A stretch of 64,000 nucleotides of DNA from Nostoc commune NIES-4072 (lineage in GTDB: Bacteria; Cyanobacteriota; Cyanobacteriia; Cyanobacteriales; Nostocaceae): the NCBI RefSeq assembly GCF_003113895.1, contig NZ_BDUD01000001.1:5824516-5888515 (forward strand), read 5' to 3'. Shown piece after piece: positions 55,808 through 64,000 of this stretch (within the stretch, counting starts at the first letter, position 1; each line of letters starts with the position of its first letter). Both the position numbers and the translations under genes were made by a program. The notes under the pieces were generated by a model. It had not been told where the DNA came from, did no database searches, and saw nothing but the letters and a program-made list of their open reading frames with translations.

Positions 55808-56854
55808 TTAAATTCCAGCATGACCCAGCGCTAAACCAGTGACGAGCATTCCTAGAACCAGGAACGGTTGGGCGCTGGCTTGGTACTTAACATCATTCTT
55901 CACTGGGTCACGCAGGAAATACATATCCTGTAAGGTGATTTGCGGAATGATTAAGAGTATTAGTATTGTTGCATACAAATTCTCATGGATGCTGACGAGA
56001 TAAGCTGCGATCAATCCTTGAAATACATCAATCGTTACTACACAAATCCATGCCGCAGTAGTGATGCCAAACATTACGGGTAGTGAATTTAATCCTAGCT
56101 GGCGATCGCCTTCTACACTCTTAAAATCATTAACGATGGCAATACCCAATCCAGCCAAGCTGTAGAACATCGTCAAAATCACGATTGTGGAATTGAGATC
56201 GCCAAACAAAGCGTGTCCTGTAGACCAAGGTAGGGTGATATAACTTGCACCCAAGGCGTAGCTACCTAGCCACCCGTTTTGCTTGAGTTTCAGAGGAGGT
56301 GCAGAATAAATGTAGGCGATGAAAGAACCGATAATTGCGATCGCTGTAATTGTCGGGAATTCATGACCAGACCACACATCCAGCGCAAACGCCAAACCAT
56401 AGCCAGCAATTAGTAATACCCAAATCTGAATAATTACCTGGGGTAAGGGAATTGCCCCAGAGGGAATCGGACGATAAGGTTCATTAATGGCATCGATTTC
56501 GCGATCGTAGTAATCATTGAGGATTTGGGTGTAACCTGTCATCAATGGCCCAGCCAGCAGCATACAGGTTGCTACCTTCAACACATTTTCCAGTGTCCAA
56601 GTATAGTTACCAGAAGAAGCCGCACCACAGACTACACCCCAAATTAGGGGAATCCAGGTAATCGGCTTCATTAGCTGCAAACGAATTTTCCAAATTGAAG
56701 TTTCCCCGGACGCAGCACCTTTCATCCCTAGCAGTTGCCTAGTTTTCGCATTGCGATCGGCAGATGCGTTTGCTTGCTCATTAGAATTATTTGCCACTGA
56801 GTCTAGTGCCTCAGCTGGGTTAGGGTCTGGGGTAATGGGAGTTGATTCTGACAT
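55808..56854 (-). CDS. chlG: Chlorophyll synthase
   Basis: ChlG attaches phytol or geranylgeranyl to chlorophyllide in the thylakoid membrane. 348 residues, about eight helices. The prenyl-diphosphate site NDYYDREIDAINEPYRPIPSG and a second Asp-rich segment NDFKSVEGDRQLGLNSLPV are intact. The N-terminal 60 residues are Asn/Asp-rich and soluble. It is in a minus-strand group with petP and the ArsA-like gene. Confidence 0.95.
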   Translation of the reverse strand: MSESTPITPDPNPAEALDSVANNSNEQANASADRNAKTRQLLGMKGAASGETSIWKIRLQLMKPITWIPLIWGVVCGAASSGNYTWTLENVLKVATCMLLAGPLMTGYTQILNDYYDREIDAINEPYRPIPSGAIPLPQVIIQIWVLLIAGYGLAFALDVWSGHEFPTITAIAIIGSFIAYIYSAPPLKLKQNGWLGSYALGASYITLPWSTGHALFGDLNSTIVILTMFYSLAGLGIAIVNDFKSVEGDRQLGLNSLPVMFGITTAAWICVVTIDVFQGLIAAYLVSIHENLYATILILLIIPQITLQDMYFLRDPVKNDVKYQASAQPFLVLGMLVTGLALGHAGI

Positions 56855-56869
56855 AATTTATTTTTACTA

Positions 56870-56950
56870 ATTAATTGGGCATTGGGCATTGGGAATTGGG
56901 CATTGGGGCATTGGGCATTGGGCATTAGGAATTAGGCATTGGGCATTAGT
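56870..56950. repeat. STRR tract (GGGCATT) upstream of chlG
   Basis: About eight GGGCATT-type units lie just upstream of the chlG start, continuing with CTTTCCCTG-type units up to 57000. Confidence 0.75.
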
Positions 56951-57052
56951 TATTTTTTATCTGCTTTCCCTGCTTTCCCTGCTTTCTTTGCTCCCCCTGC
57001 TCCCTTATCCCTCATTCCCCACTCCCAATTCTCCACTCCCCATTCCCATACC

Positions 57053-58153
57053 TTAAAACGAAATTATCAAATAATTATTCTGAAACTTTGCTCCAGCAAC
57101 AGGTCTGCCACTCAGAGCCGGGGGTAAAGGTATATTCCGTCGCTGATCTCCTGCTTCTACCGTGACTTCTGGCCCATATTGGGTGAGTTTGACCTGCTTT
57201 TTGTCAAAACTTGGCAAGAATAGGCGTACTTGACGATTGTGGATATCTATTTCAATTGGTTTGGGAGCCTGTAACGCTTGTGCTTCCAAGTTGGGTAAGG
57301 CATCTATTAGTGGTTGCCAGTCACCTGTTGACGAGTCAGGAATAACGCTTACAGGTAGGGGAATAAATTCCTCCGATAGATTAGTAGTTGTCTCAGTAGA
57401 CACAAGCAGAACACCACCAACAGTTAAACCAATTTGTTGAGCACTACCCCACAAATAACGAGCATTTGCTACTTCAATGGGATCTCCTGTGGTCACTAAG
57501 AAAGCGGCAAGACGCTTAGGATCAGCAAGAGCGGCTCTCCCCTTTTCTAAGAAATTATTGACTTGGTTCGTGGGCCCTGCAAAGTTATCTGCTGTCCAGT
57601 TGACATTGAAAAAGCTGCTAATGAGCGGCTGAATCAAGGGCGATTCAGTAATCGTCTTCCCCAAATCGGAGTTGACAAATAATTGCCGAAATCGCCGGAT
57701 ATACCAACTGAGAGATTCTGGCAAACCCAACATTCGTAACGTTAAAGAGTCACCCGTGCCATCGTAGACGATCGCATCATATTTGCCACTGGCATCATAT
57801 TCGCGGATAGCATTCAGGGCGAGGGCATTGTCCATTCCCGGCAATGCTACCAGTTCTTGACCAAAAACATCTTTGAATATGGGCGTGCGAAGATATTGCG
57901 CCTCAAGTTTCTTCACTTCGTCCCAGTTGCGTTCTAGTAGTACAGATGCTTGAAACTGGACTACTTGCAAATTGGGAGCGATTTCTTGGGGATCAGCAGC
58001 AATGGGAGTGCCTAGTAGAATTGATAAGGTTGGTTCTGCTTGTCCTGCTAGAAGTACGCGCTTGCCTTGACTTGCCAATAATTTGGCGGCGGCGATCGCA
58101 ATTTTGGTACGAGCGGTGCCGCCTTTGCCCAAAAATGTCAATATTAGAGCCAT
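57053..58153 (-). CDS. ArsA/Get3-like ATPase with deviant P-loop
   Basis: 366 residues with ArsA-family layout (MALILTFLGKGGTARTKIAIAAAKLLA at the start, KYDAIVYDGTGDSLTLRMLGLPESLSWY later, AYGPEV-type beta tail). The P-loop reads GKGGTART where a normal one has GKGGVGKT, so the nucleotide-binding Lys is Arg and a Gly is Ala. ATP use is therefore uncertain. The family includes anion pump and tail-anchored protein-targeting ATPases. It lies between petP and chlG, suggesting a thylakoid role. Confidence 0.8.
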   Translation of the reverse strand: MALILTFLGKGGTARTKIAIAAAKLLASQGKRVLLAGQAEPTLSILLGTPIAADPQEIAPNLQVVQFQASVLLERNWDEVKKLEAQYLRTPIFKDVFGQELVALPGMDNALALNAIREYDASGKYDAIVYDGTGDSLTLRMLGLPESLSWYIRRFRQLFVNSDLGKTITESPLIQPLISSFFNVNWTADNFAGPTNQVNNFLEKGRAALADPKRLAAFLVTTGDPIEVANARYLWGSAQQIGLTVGGVLLVSTETTTNLSEEFIPLPVSVIPDSSTGDWQPLIDALPNLEAQALQAPKPIEIDIHNRQVRLFLPSFDKKQVKLTQYGPEVTVEAGDQRRNIPLPPALSGRPVAGAKFQNNYLIISF

Positions 58154-58273
58154 TACTTGATTCCTATTTTCACCGCCGGTCTTTTCAACTCCAACTTAGC
58201 ACTCAACAAAGAATCTCAGCCTGTGCTTTAAACTTCAGAAGCCAAGAAAAACCCGCTTCTGAGTTCTTTACAG

Positions 58274-58465
58274 TTACACAGGTTTGATTTCATCTTCAAA
58301 AAACCAAGTGGAAGTATTGTCGTCAAACAGCACCACTACACCGATTCCACGACCATCGGTGACTTTATAGCCTTGGATGATACCCACTTGCCCTAGTTTT
58401 TTTACCACAGGGGCAGAAACGCGATCGCGCAAGCGAAAGACTTTAACCTTTTGTCCGATTTCCAT
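58274..58465 (-). CDS. petP: Cytochrome b6f-associated PetP (DUF2862)
   Basis: 63 residues: MEIGQKVKVFRLRDRVSAPV, followed by LGQVGIIQGYKVTDGRGIGVVVLFDD and TSTWFFEDEI. It matches the DUF2862/PetP pattern (Ssr2998 of Synechocystis), a small SH3-like subunit that affects b6f stability and electron flow. Length is exactly as expected. It is the first gene of the minus-strand petP, ArsA-like, chlG group. Confidence 0.8.
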   Translation of the reverse strand: MEIGQKVKVFRLRDRVSAPVVKKLGQVGIIQGYKVTDGRGIGVVVLFDDNTSTWFFEDEIKPV

Positions 58466-58625
58466 GCCTGATTACAATTTCAGATAAACCAAATCTCAGT
58501 GTAGCGGAATCCGTGACTCTGCTCTCACAAATTCAGTGGAGATGGGGAAGAAAATTCCAAACTTCTAATTTCTAACTCCTGATCTAACAGCTTAAAATTA
58601 AATCAACAATCAAACAGGTACAACG

Positions 58626-58797
58626 ATGATGTTTATCACAGCGCAACAGCTAGAACAGCAGATGCCCGATGCAACTCGGTTGTTAAGTGATGAGCCAGAG
58701 ATGGAAACTTCGTTGCATTGGACAAGAATAGCTGCTTTGGCAACGCTTGGCGGAAGATTTGCGATCATTAGAAGTTAATCCAGATAGCTTGAGTTAA
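58626..58797 (+). pseudogene. Internally deleted Uma2 remnant
   Basis: ATG 58626 reads MMFITAQQLEQQMPDATRLLSDEPEMETSLH, a Uma2-type N-terminus, and ends in TAA 58776-58778. In the +2 frame the last 57 bases read QRLAEDLRSLEVNPDSLS and stop at 58795-58797, the same tail as the next gene (AERLAEYLRSQGVDPDNLS). A deletion removed the nuclease core and shifted the frame. The start and end of the gene survive. Confidence 0.7.
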
Positions 58798-58815
58798 ACA
58801 ACAAAGGTAGTAGTC

Positions 58816-59550
58816 ATGTATCAAACAGATCCACCCCGTCCGCCACAAGAAACCATGCCTACGATGTATGATTTACCCAGTGAATTAGTAGGGGAATCAG
58901 GTTTGCCAGATGAATTTCACCGCATTCAGGCGGATTTGCTCAGTGAAACTTGTCAGCCTCTGACTTATCCATCTGAGGAAATTTTACTTGCTAGTGACTT
59001 GAATCTTTACTACGACCCCCGCCATACTTTATGGTACAAGCGTCCTGATTGGTACATGGTTTTAGGACTACCTAGTGCTAGCCAACAGCAAGACCTACGC
59101 TTAAGTTATGTTATTTGGCAAGAGGGAGTTGTTCCATTTTTAATAGTTGAATTACTTTCACCAGGTACAGAACAAGAAGACTTAGGAAAAACACTGCGAG
59201 AGGTCAACCGACCTCCAACAAAATGGGAAGTATATGAACGCATTTTGCGGGTTCCCTACTATGTTGTCTACGATCGCTATGAAAATCGTTTGCGTGCCTT
59301 TCAACTCATAGGCACTCGCTACGAGGCAATATCTTTACCAGAGAACCGCTTGTGGCTGGAAGAGTTAGAACTAGGATTGGGTCTTTGGCAAGGTTCTTAT
59401 CAACAAACAACAGGTTTGTGGTTGCGTTGGTATAATGCAGCAGGTTGGGTACCAACGCGAGGAGAAAAAGCTGAACAAGAACGTCAACGAGCAGAACGAT
59501 TGGCAGAGTATTTGCGATCGCAGGGAGTTGATCCAGATAATTTGAGTTAG
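58816..59550 (+). CDS. Uma2-family endonuclease-like protein (third)
   Basis: 244 residues. The conserved segments are DLNLYYDPRHTLWYKRPDWYMVLG (Asp), VPFLIVELLSPGTEQEDLGKT (Glu) and VYDRYENRLRAF. The C-terminal coiled stretch EKAEQERQRAERLAEYLRSQGVDPDNLS is standard for this subgroup. It sits 19 bp after a deleted Uma2 remnant, so the two were once tandem duplicates. Biological role unknown. Confidence 0.85.
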   Translation: MYQTDPPRPPQETMPTMYDLPSELVGESGLPDEFHRIQADLLSETCQPLTYPSEEILLASDLNLYYDPRHTLWYKRPDWYMVLGLPSASQQQDLRLSYVIWQEGVVPFLIVELLSPGTEQEDLGKTLREVNRPPTKWEVYERILRVPYYVVYDRYENRLRAFQLIGTRYEAISLPENRLWLEELELGLGLWQGSYQQTTGLWLRWYNAAGWVPTRGEKAEQERQRAERLAEYLRSQGVDPDNLS

Positions 59551-59860
59551 CTAGATAGAGTAGCGCTTAGATCATCACCTGAGCAGACATTCTCAAAAGC
59601 ATTATCTTTGACTTTTAAACAATTGTATGAGTTATGCAGCCTAATGATTTGTGACAGATAGTTCTAGGAACCAATTAATTTATCAATTGGTCTTACTGGG
59701 ATAGATGTGGTTAAGAGTATAAAAATGGTCAATAGTAACTTGTGTGTTTAACAATGCTTTTTAAAATAAAGTTTTTATTGTTAAAGTAATACGGTAAAGT
59801 AGCCACCAATAGTATAAAATTTGCGAATAATTTAGCTGTGATGTATAGCGGTGTATAAGG
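59551..59860. other. Intergenic region before the ABC exporter
   Basis: 310 bp, AT-rich, presumably holding the promoter of the polysaccharide-export operon. No strong hairpin, repeat or ORF was recognised. Confidence 0.5.
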
Positions 59861-60667
59861 ATGAAGCTTTCGGTTAAAAGTAATTCAACTTGGTTGCAAA
59901 TGTGGCGTTACTGGGAATTGCTGCACGTCTTGGTAGCGCGAAATCTTAAAGTGCGTTACCGGGGTTCATTCCTGGGGGTTTATTGGTCGCTCTTGAACCC
60001 GTTGATTATGACGGGGTTGTACACTGCAATTTTTGGAGCAACGTTTGCGTCGTATTACAATAACTCAATCCCAAACTATGTATTAGCAGCGTTTACAGGG
60101 CTGGTGGTAATCAACTTCTTTTCATCTTCTACCTCTCAGGCATTGAGTAGTGTTGTGGGCAACGGCTCACTTTTGAATAAAATTCGCCTGCCAGTCAGTA
60201 TTTTTCCCATCTCAATGATTGCAGCAAATGTATTTCAGTTTGCCGTCGGAGTGTTGCCCTTGTTAGGAATTATAACTTTTGTTAAATCTAAGAGCTTAGT
60301 AAATGTGCTAGCATTGCTGTTTCCATTTCTAGCGCTGGTTTTAGTCTGTACAGGAGTTGGTTTTTTGGTAAGCGCTTTATATGTATTTTTTAGAGATTTA
60401 CCTTATTTTTATGAGTTAGTTATATTTGTAATTTGGATCAGTAGTCCTGTATTTTATCCGCCAGCCATTGTTCCAAAAACAGTAAGAGCGTTTTTAGGGT
60501 TAAATCCTTTATCACCAATTATTGAAAGTATCCGTCAAATTACACTATCGGGAGCGCTACCGGATTTAAGTTTAATTTGGGGAGCCTTACTCAGTGGCAT
60601 AATTATTTTGTCACTGGGATGGGTTTGTTTTCACTTGTGGCGACATCAATTTATGGATTTGCTGTAA
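59861..60667 (+). CDS. ABC-2 polysaccharide/O-antigen export permease
   Basis: 268 residues with six hydrophobic helices and the ABC-2 exporter pattern: LLHVLVARNLKVRYRGSFLGVYWSLLNPLIMTGLYTAIF near the N-terminus, PYFYELVIFVIWISSPVFYPPAIVP later, and NPLSPIIESIRQITL near the C-terminus. It corresponds to Wzm/RfbA. It would carry lipid-linked polysaccharide across the inner membrane. The ATPase gene starts directly at the next base after its stop. Confidence 0.9.
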   Translation: MKLSVKSNSTWLQMWRYWELLHVLVARNLKVRYRGSFLGVYWSLLNPLIMTGLYTAIFGATFASYYNNSIPNYVLAAFTGLVVINFFSSSTSQALSSVVGNGSLLNKIRLPVSIFPISMIAANVFQFAVGVLPLLGIITFVKSKSLVNVLALLFPFLALVLVCTGVGFLVSALYVFFRDLPYFYELVIFVIWISSPVFYPPAIVPKTVRAFLGLNPLSPIIESIRQITLSGALPDLSLIWGALLSGIIILSLGWVCFHLWRHQFMDLL

Positions 60668-61408
60668 ATGGAAGTAATTCGCCTAGATCAAGTTTCGCTG
60701 TGGCGACGGACACAAGAAGAGTTTTCTTATGACCTAAAGAAAACACTGCTGTCTGTTATGGAGGGTAAATATCACCAGCCTGCGAAGAAACTGGTGCTAA
60801 ATAAGATTGATTTAGTTGTTGAAAGAGGGGAAAAAATAGGAATTATAGGGGCAAATGGCTCGGGTAAATCAACACTATTAAAGATAATTTCTGGGATTTT
60901 GCAACCTACCAGTGGTTTAGTGCGAGTGCGTGGACAAATTGCTCCATTGATTGAACTAGGAGCGGGGTTTGATGCAGAAATTTCTGTAATGGATAATATT
61001 TTGCTGTATGGTGTATTACTGGGATATTCTCGAGCAGAAATGCGGGAAAGAACGCTTTCAATATTAGAGTTCGCAGAGTTAGAAGATTATGCATTAATAC
61101 CAGTGAAGGGACTATCTTCTGGTATGGTAGCCCGATTAGGGTTTGCGATCGCCACTGATATACAGCCGGACATTTTGATATTGGATGAAGTATTGTCGGT
61201 AGGAGATGAAAGTTTCAAAAACAAGTGTAAGCGAAGGATTGAGCAATTTTGGAATCGTAACGCTACTGTATTAGTAGTTTCTCATGATTTAAAGTTTATA
61301 AGACAGTCTTGTGTTCGAGGAATTTGGTTAGATCAAGGAAAAGTACGTTTTAGGGGAAATGCGGATGAAACTGCCGACTACTATTTAAATTCAATAAGTC
61401 AAATTTAA
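60668..61408 (+). CDS. ABC exporter ATP-binding protein
   Basis: 246 residues. Walker A GANGSGKST, Q-loop region RGQIAPLIELGAGF (typical of Wzt/TagH), signature LSSGMVARLGFAIA and Walker B DILILDEVLSVGDE are present. It lacks a C-terminal substrate-binding (Wzt-C) domain. It starts at the base after the permease stop (60668), so the two genes form a unit. It powers polysaccharide export. Confidence 0.93.
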   Translation: MEVIRLDQVSLWRRTQEEFSYDLKKTLLSVMEGKYHQPAKKLVLNKIDLVVERGEKIGIIGANGSGKSTLLKIISGILQPTSGLVRVRGQIAPLIELGAGFDAEISVMDNILLYGVLLGYSRAEMRERTLSILEFAELEDYALIPVKGLSSGMVARLGFAIATDIQPDILILDEVLSVGDESFKNKCKRRIEQFWNRNATVLVVSHDLKFIRQSCVRGIWLDQGKVRFRGNADETADYYLNSISQI

Positions 61409-61608
61409 TGAATATAAATAACCTGATATTAATTATTTACTTATCATTATAAATTCTGTCTTAAGTAAAATTATTTGATGAACTGGGTGAATAGGGCAAC
61501 TATATGATTAGATAAACTTAGGCAGATATTTGCTTAGGGTTTTTATAAAATTTGCTAAGAATAAAATTATATTCTTTTCGGAAGAATGATAAATTTCAGG
61601 AGAATCAG

Positions 61609-62826
61609 ATGGATTACGAAAAAATACTAGAGCGTATTTATAATGTTTATCAAGAATCTGTTATGTTTTATCATCCTGTTGAAAAGGAACAAGATGAACA
61701 AAATAAAGCAATAAATATACCTAATAAATTAATACATAATAGTTACGTTACAGAAATTGATGGTAACTATTTACTATTTTTTAATGAGATATATACGAAT
61801 ACTATTCGTAAATGGTTAAAAAATATTTTAAAGAAAATAGCATGGCCTATTTTTAAAAGACAAATTTATTATAATTCTGCTGTTAGACAAATTTTATACA
61901 ATTTAATACAAAAAAGTGATGAATATTCTACAAGAGATAGAGAGGTAAACGAAAGGTTGTCTCAACTTGAGCAAAAAGTAGAACAGTATTCTAAACTTGA
62001 GCAGAAAGTAGAGCAGTATTCTCAACTTGAGCAGAAAGTAGAACAGCTTTCTCAACTTGAGCAGAAAGTAGAACAACTCTCTGCTGAACTACAAGTTAAT
62101 AATAATGTAGCTAGTCAATTCGCTTCTGCTGAGGAAGCAAAAATTAAGAGTGGATTATGGTTTAATGATCCAATCTGGGTAGGCCATCGTGATAATGGTG
62201 AAGCTTACTGGGTTGAGACTACTGAAAGAATTTTAGAAAAGACTTTTGTCTTGCATTCTCTAGCCTATTTATATCAATCTAGGCATATAGAAATTTTAGA
62301 TGTAGGCGCTGCCGAAAGTCTACTGTCGTATGAGTTAGCTAGTTTTAATTATTCAGTTACAGCAATAGATATTCGTCCCATAGTGTTATTTCATCCCAAT
62401 TTGAAGTTTGTTCAAACTGATATCTGTAAACCTGTATTACCGCCAGCTAGTTTTGATTGCGTTATCGCTTTATCTACTCTAGAACATATTGGTTTGGGAT
62501 GGTATGGAGATGAAACAGGAGAGAGTTATGATGTGAAAGCTGTCCAACAGATTAGTTTGCTTTTAAAGCCACAAGGTAGTTTCATACTAACAGTTCCTTA
62601 TGGGAAAAAAGCTTTAACACCAGTACATAGAATATATAACCAAGAATCTCTCCAAAAACTGATTCAAGATTTCAAGATAATTCAAATATCCTATGGAGTA
62701 CGTAAGGATGAGTTCACTTGGACTATCACTGAAAACGAATTAGAAGCATCTGAAAAAGAACATAATCAAAATAATTACCTTCCTGGTGCGGTAGCTATGT
62801 TGGTATGTAAAAAAAATCTGGTGTAA
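61609..62826 (+). CDS. SAM-dependent methyltransferase with coiled-coil repeat
   Basis: About 405 residues. The N-terminal helical region is followed by four near-identical 10-residue repeats (LEQKVEQYSQ type, bases 61961-62080). A class I methyltransferase domain lies at about 215-395 (IEILDVGAAESLLSYELA, VTAIDIRPI, FDCVIALSTLEHIG, LLKPQGSFILTVPYG). It may methylate a glycan or lipid. ATG 61609 (MDYEKILERIYNVY) has a good AGGAG site; the upstream TTG 61552 is less likely. Confidence 0.8.
   Translation: MDYEKILERIYNVYQESVMFYHPVEKEQDEQNKAINIPNKLIHNSYVTEIDGNYLLFFNEIYTNTIRKWLKNILKKIAWPIFKRQIYYNSAVRQILYNLIQKSDEYSTRDREVNERLSQLEQKVEQYSKLEQKVEQYSQLEQKVEQLSQLEQKVEQLSAELQVNNNVASQFASAEEAKIKSGLWFNDPIWVGHRDNGEAYWVETTERILEKTFVLHSLAYLYQSRHIEILDVGAAESLLSYELASFNYSVTAIDIRPIVLFHPNLKFVQTDICKPVLPPASFDCVIALSTLEHIGLGWYGDETGESYDVKAVQQISLLLKPQGSFILTVPYGKKALTPVHRIYNQESLQKLIQDFKIIQISYGVRKDEFTWTITENELEASEKEHNQNNYLPGAVAMLVCKKNLV
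61961..62080 (+). repeat. Four 30-bp tandem repeats within the methyltransferase gene
   Basis: Four units of 30 bp starting at 61961, 61991, 62021 and 62051 encode LEQKVEQYSQ-like decapeptides. Differences among units are few. Copy number could vary without changing the frame. Confidence 0.9.
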
Positions 62827-62851
62827 ATAATCAAATCAGAAGTAACGTAAC

Positions 62852-64000
62852 ATGAAAATAGCTATTGATATTCAAGCTCTTCAAACAAATAATTCTAGAA
62901 ATAGAGGTATTGGACGTTATACACAATCTGTAATAGAAGCTATATTTAGACAGCAGAATACTCTCAGTTACCAGTTATATACTAACAGTACTCTACCAGC
63001 ACCAGAGCTGGATAAGAATTACTTTCAATATAATTCTGTAGATTACCCTTACATTGGTAGTTGCGACATCAATGATCTATTGTTAAAAACTGTTTTAATG
63101 GCAGCAGATGTTGACATAATATTTATACCTAGCCCGATGGAGGGTTTTGACTCCACAATACCTGACTATAGCGATTTTACTAAAAAAGTTTTTGTTATCT
63201 GCTATGATTTAATTCCCCTTATTTTTTCCGATAAATACTTAAATGATCCGAATTTACGCTCATTTTACATGAAGCGCTTAAGAAATATACAAAATGCTGA
63301 TTTTATATTCGCAATCTCGGAAGCTACTCGCCAAGATGTAATTAAATACCTAGACATATCTCCTGAGAGGATTTTAAACGTTTCAGGTGGTGTTTCTAGT
63401 TTTTTTACTCCAATTCAAGCTCATGAACATCAAGCTTGGTTTGAAACTTTCGCAAAGAAATTTGGTATTTACAAGAAATTTATTCTTTATACTGGAGGTG
63501 AAGATTGGCGAAAGAACATTGAAGGGCTAGTTACTGCTTTTTCTACCTTACCTAAAGATTTGCAAGAATGTTATCAGTTAGTAGTTGCTTGCAAAGTTTC
63601 TGAGCATTTTAGTAAAGAAATAAATAGTTTAGCTTCAAAATTAGAAATTAATAAATCTATAATATTAACAAATTATGTTACAGATGAAGAATTAAGAGCT
63701 TTATACTCAACCTGCTCTCTATTCGTTTTTCCTTCTTTTTATGAAGGCTTTGGTTTACCGCTACTTGAGGCTATTTCATGTGGAGCACCAGCTATTGCAA
63801 GTAATAGCTCATCTTTGCCAGAAATTTTAGGTTCTGATGAATTACTGTTTGATCCATACTCACCTTCTGATATGGCTAGGATCATGCAAAAAGTTCTATC
63901 TGATGAGAACCTAAGAAAAAAAATTTCTGATAATGCACTTTTACAATCAGCAAAATTTTCTTGGAAATATGTTGCTAAAAATATCCTCGATGTGTTTCAA
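62852..64000 (+). CDS. Family 4 glycosyltransferase, C-terminus outside window
   Basis: ATG 62852 opens 383 codons with no stop before the window end. The N-terminal donor-independent fold begins KIAIDIQALQTNNSRNRGIGRYTQS, and the C-terminal GT4 signature FYEGFGLPLLEAISCGAPAIA (E-x7-E) is clear. It would transfer a sugar during polysaccharide or glycolipid synthesis. It follows the methyltransferase by 25 bp, so it likely belongs to the same operon as the ABC exporter. Confidence 0.88.
   Translation, partial: MKIAIDIQALQTNNSRNRGIGRYTQSVIEAIFRQQNTLSYQLYTNSTLPAPELDKNYFQYNSVDYPYIGSCDINDLLLKTVLMAADVDIIFIPSPMEGFDSTIPDYSDFTKKVFVICYDLIPLIFSDKYLNDPNLRSFYMKRLRNIQNADFIFAISEATRQDVIKYLDISPERILNVSGGVSSFFTPIQAHEHQAWFETFAKKFGIYKKFILYTGGEDWRKNIEGLVTAFSTLPKDLQECYQLVVACKVSEHFSKEINSLASKLEINKSIILTNYVTDEELRALYSTCSLFVFPSFYEGFGLPLLEAISCGAPAIASNSSSLPEILGSDELLFDPYSPSDMARIMQKVLSDENLRKKISDNALLQSAKFSWKYVAKNILDVFQ

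Noticed and set aside
781-57000. CRISPR arrays suggested by many short tandem repeats
   Set aside because: The units are 7 bp, directly adjacent, without spacers of constant length. No cas genes are present.

Overview
The window comes from a filamentous, Nostoc/Anabaena-like cyanobacterium. It carries photosynthesis genes (psbU, chlG, petP-like, btpA-like, a BCD/PucC-type transporter). The HIP1 octamer GCGATCGC is scattered throughout. Heptanucleotide short tandem repeats (STRR, e.g. GGGGAAT, GGGCATT, CCCCACT) fill many gaps. Both tRNA genes lack an encoded CCA. No rRNA, CRISPR array or prophage was seen.

Layout. 1-5.7 kb: a truncated secreted-protein gene, a CAU-anticodon tRNA, pyrE, two decayed genes fused tail to tail (one a vapC remnant) beside an intact antitoxin gene, tRNA-Thr, IS982-family copy 1, and argF. 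5.9-6.6 kb: lexA with its own LexA box. 6.7-22.1 kb: a DNA phosphorothioation (Dnd) island. It holds an SF2 helicase of the Dnd-associated restriction type, a 57-codon ORF coupled to a second DndD-like ATPase, two Uma2 nuclease-like genes, a Dnd-associated protein 4 homologue, two DGQHR (DndB-like) proteins on the minus strand, then dndC, dndD, an antitoxin gene with a frameshifted mazF/pemK toxin, dndE and a Dnd-associated methyltransferase. 22.3-38.3 kb: core genes (AmpG-like permease, GNAT, HEAT protein, cupin, sorbosone-dehydrogenase-like lipoprotein, GHL10 hydrolase, PDZ-radical SAM protein, uppP, DUF3120 protein, psbU, nadB). 39.2-40.3 kb: IS982 copy 2, same length and same protein as copy 1. 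40.7-58.5 kb: CHASE2-PAS-GGDEF cyclase, VKOR-thioredoxin fusion, btpA-like gene, rimO, DEAD-box RNA helicase, aldo/keto reductase, BCD transporter, inositol monophosphatase-like gene, zinc alcohol dehydrogenase, chlG, ArsA-like protein and petP. 58.6-64 kb: Uma2 genes, then a polysaccharide-export ABC transporter, a coiled-coil methyltransferase and a glycosyltransferase cut by the window edge.

How the genes work together. DndC, DndD, DndE and the DGQHR proteins would put sulfur into the DNA backbone. No dndA is present, so a cysteine desulfurase elsewhere must supply sulfur. The classical DndFGH restriction module is absent. The helicase and the small-ORF/ATPase pair are the best local candidates for the restriction arm. 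The minus-strand group petP, ArsA-like, chlG serves thylakoid and chlorophyll functions. The last genes look like the start of a surface-polysaccharide cluster.

The most notable observations are the Dnd island with its duplicated ATPase and uncatalogued 57-aa ORF, the toxin inactivated by a 4-bp duplication inside the dnd operon, and the way heptamer repeats have entered coding sequences and start regions.
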